Positions 21,533 to 22,968 of a stretch of 22,968 bases of DNA are shown one piece after another (the first letter of the stretch is position 1; the number at the start of each line of letters is the position of its first letter). This stretch comes from Benthicola sp039584685 (GTDB lineage Bacteria > Gemmatimonadota > Gemmatimonadetes > Palauibacterales > Palauibacteraceae). The stretch covers positions 1 to 22,968 of the forward strand of contig JBDGXI010000034.1 of assembly GCA_039584685.1 (NCBI GenBank), written 5' to 3'. The notes below the pieces were generated by a model. The model was not told the DNA's origin and searched no databases. It saw only the letters and a list, made by a program, of their open reading frames with translations. The translations under genes and the position numbers were made by a program.

Positions 21533-22968
21533 ATGAGCGACGTGCTCGACAGACTGGAAACGGCGCTGGCCGACACCTACGCGATCGATCGGGAGATCGG
21601 CCGCGGTGGCATGGCCACGGTCTTCCTGGCGGAGGATCTGGCACACGACCGCAAAGTGGCGCTCAAGGTCCTTCATCCGCAGATCGCCGCCAGCCTCGGA
21701 CCCGACCGCTTCCTGCGCGAGATTCGAATCGCCGCGAATCTGGAACATCCCTACATCGTTCCCCTGTTCGCGTCGGGGGAAGCAGGCGGTCTCCTGTACT
21801 ACGTGATGCCGTTCATCGACGGCGAAACGCTCCAGGATCGGCTCACGAGAGAGGGACAGATCCCGGTCGACGAAGCGATTCGGCTCGCAACGGACGTGGC
21901 CGAGGGGCTCGAGTACGCGCACGAGTCAGGAGTCATACATCGGGATATCAAACCCGCAAACATCCTGCTTTCGGCCGGCCGTGCCCGAATCGCCGACTTC
22001 GGCGTAGCGCGCGCGATAGACGCCGCGAGCGCCCACCAGATGACGGTGACCGGCCTGGCAGTCGGCACGCCCAGGTACATGAGCCCGGAGCAGGCGACCG
22101 GTTCGGGCGAAATCGACCGGCGCAGCGACGTGTACGCCCTCGGCTGTGTTCTGTGGGAGTCGTTGACCGGCGTGTCCCCCTTCGAGGGCCCTTCGGCCCA
22201 GGCCATCCTCGCCCGCAAGCTCACCGAGCGCCCAGGCGATTCGAAAGTGATTCGTCGGACGGTACCGGCCGGGCTCGCCGATGCTCTCGAGAGGGCTCTA
22301 GCTACTTCGCCGGACGACCGATTCCCGACGGCTAAGGCGTTCGCCGATGCGCTGGCCAGCCCCGGACGCGGCGGTACGTATAGCGCTCGGCGAATGCTCC
22401 GAGTGGGAGCCACGGTCGTGGTCGCAGCAGGGCTCACCGTCGGAGGCGCATGGCTGACATCCTTCTTCTCCGCGGACGCTGGCCCGGCCGTGCCTGCCGA
22501 TGCGCGGCCGTCCCTGGAACCCAACCGACTGGCCGTGGCTCCCTTCCGCGTGTTCGACCCGGCGCTGGAGCCCTGGAGCGAGGGAGTGGTCGACTATCTG
22601 TCCAGAAGCCTGGACAACGCCGGCGCCCTTCGCACCGTCTCGCCCACGACCTCGGTTAACATATGGTCCGGGAGGCCTGATGTGGCGAGCGCGAACGAGC
22701 TCGGGAATGGAGCGGGCGCCGGGCTCGTCGTGTTCGGGTCGCTGCTCGCGCTCGGCGAAGACTCGGTGCGTGTAGACGCGACGGTCGTGGACGTGGTCGC
22801 TGGCGCGGCCATCGGGGACTTGGAGATCAGGGGTCTCGCGGACCGGATGGATCACGTGGTGGACTCACTGGCCGTCGAGGTGCTGCGCGAAGTCCAGACG
22901 GTGCGGCAGATCGGAGCGGTCGTTCAGACGAGCATCGGATCCCGGTCGATGCCTGCGCTCAAGGCGTT
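21533..22968 (+). CDS. Ser/Thr protein kinase with TM segment and TolB-like domain (3' truncated by window)
   Basis: The frame is open from the ATG at 21533 to the window end (478 codons, no stop). It is a Hanks-type kinase at about 16-280: Gly loop GRGGMA (23-28), Lys45 (VALKV), Glu63, HRDIKPAN (His136, Asp138, Lys140, Asn143), DFG at 155-157, and SPEQ in the activation segment, all intact. A single TM segment at about 288-312 (MLRVGATVVVAAGLTVGGAW) is followed by a TolB-like domain (LAVAPFRVFDPALEPWSEGV, LVVFGSLLALGEDSVRVDAT). The missing C-terminus would probably carry TPR repeats, as in relatives. GGAGG at 21521-21525 lies about seven bases upstream of the start. It is divergent from the CAP lipoprotein, with 173 bases between. 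The signal it senses is unknown. Confidence 0.95.
   Translation, partial: MSDVLDRLETALADTYAIDREIGRGGMATVFLAEDLAHDRKVALKVLHPQIAASLGPDRFLREIRIAANLEHPYIVPLFASGEAGGLLYYVMPFIDGETLQDRLTREGQIPVDEAIRLATDVAEGLEYAHESGVIHRDIKPANILLSAGRARIADFGVARAIDAASAHQMTVTGLAVGTPRYMSPEQATGSGEIDRRSDVYALGCVLWESLTGVSPFEGPSAQAILARKLTERPGDSKVIRRTVPAGLADALERALATSPDDRFPTAKAFADALASPGRGGTYSARRMLRVGATVVVAAGLTVGGAWLTSFFSADAGPAVPADARPSLEPNRLAVAPFRVFDPALEPWSEGVVDYLSRSLDNAGALRTVSPTTSVNIWSGRPDVASANELGNGAGAGLVVFGSLLALGEDSVRVDATVVDVVAGAAIGDLEIRGLADRMDHVVDSLAVEVLREVQTVRQIGAVVQTSIGSRSMPALKA

Noticed and set aside
21493..22335. Plus-strand open frame of 280 codons
   Set aside because: Out of frame with the real kinase, which stays open to the window end; composition is Arg/Gly-rich noise.

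Overview
The window is high-GC bacterial chromosome with densely packed genes on both strands. It has no rRNA, tRNA, CRISPR, insertion sequence or phage genes. The best taxonomic guess is Gemmatimonadota (inference, about 0.7). The reasons are repeated PD40/TolB-type propeller lipoproteins, a Big2 plus 'dilute GYT-LDG' lipoprotein, Hanks-type Ser/Thr kinases carrying a C-terminal TolB-like domain, and a three-TM protein with TolB-like and TPR domains. An acidobacterial or myxobacterial relative cannot be excluded from sequence alone.

Layout. 1-1.9 kb: an aquaporin (aqpZ) converges on a D-2-hydroxyacid dehydrogenase that unusually carries a signal peptide. 2.1-5.6 kb (+ strand): an M23 peptidase lipoprotein, a decayed glycoside hydrolase fragment on the opposite strand, a SnoaL-like protein, a tiny one-TM protein and a Big2/propeller lipoprotein. 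5.65-9.13 kb (- strand): a compact four-gene operon, OsmC -> FMO-like flavoprotein -> FAD oxidoreductase -> MaoC hydratase. 9.35-11.3 kb (-): a 14-repeat propeller lipoprotein, divergent from a predicted outer-membrane beta-barrel (11.4-12.9 kb, +). 13.0-17.2 kb (+): a six-TM Ser/Thr kinase translationally coupled to a beta-lactamase-fold lipoprotein, then a J-domain/TM/SH3b protein. 17.2-20.3 kb (-): a TM/TolB-like/TPR protein translationally coupled to a polytopic membrane protein, followed by a small lipoprotein. 20.4-20.8 kb (+): an unknown 135-residue protein. 20.9-21.4 kb (-): a CAP/SCP lipoprotein. 21.5 kb to the end (+): a second Ser/Thr kinase, cut off by the window edge.

How the genes fit together. 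Most of the window is cell-envelope biology: six predicted lipoproteins, two membrane Ser/Thr kinases, a LytM-type peptidase, a PBP/beta-lactamase-fold protein, a SH3b protein and a barrel. The one clearly metabolic block is the OsmC/flavoprotein/MaoC operon, which looks like an oxidative catabolic or detoxification module of unknown substrate. The most notable items are the kinase-beta-lactamase coupling, the J-domain/SH3b transmembrane protein, the 14-blade propeller with a cysteine pair at the midpoint, the coupled TPR/membrane-protein pair, and the glycoside hydrolase relic. All functions are read from motifs by eye; no database search was possible.
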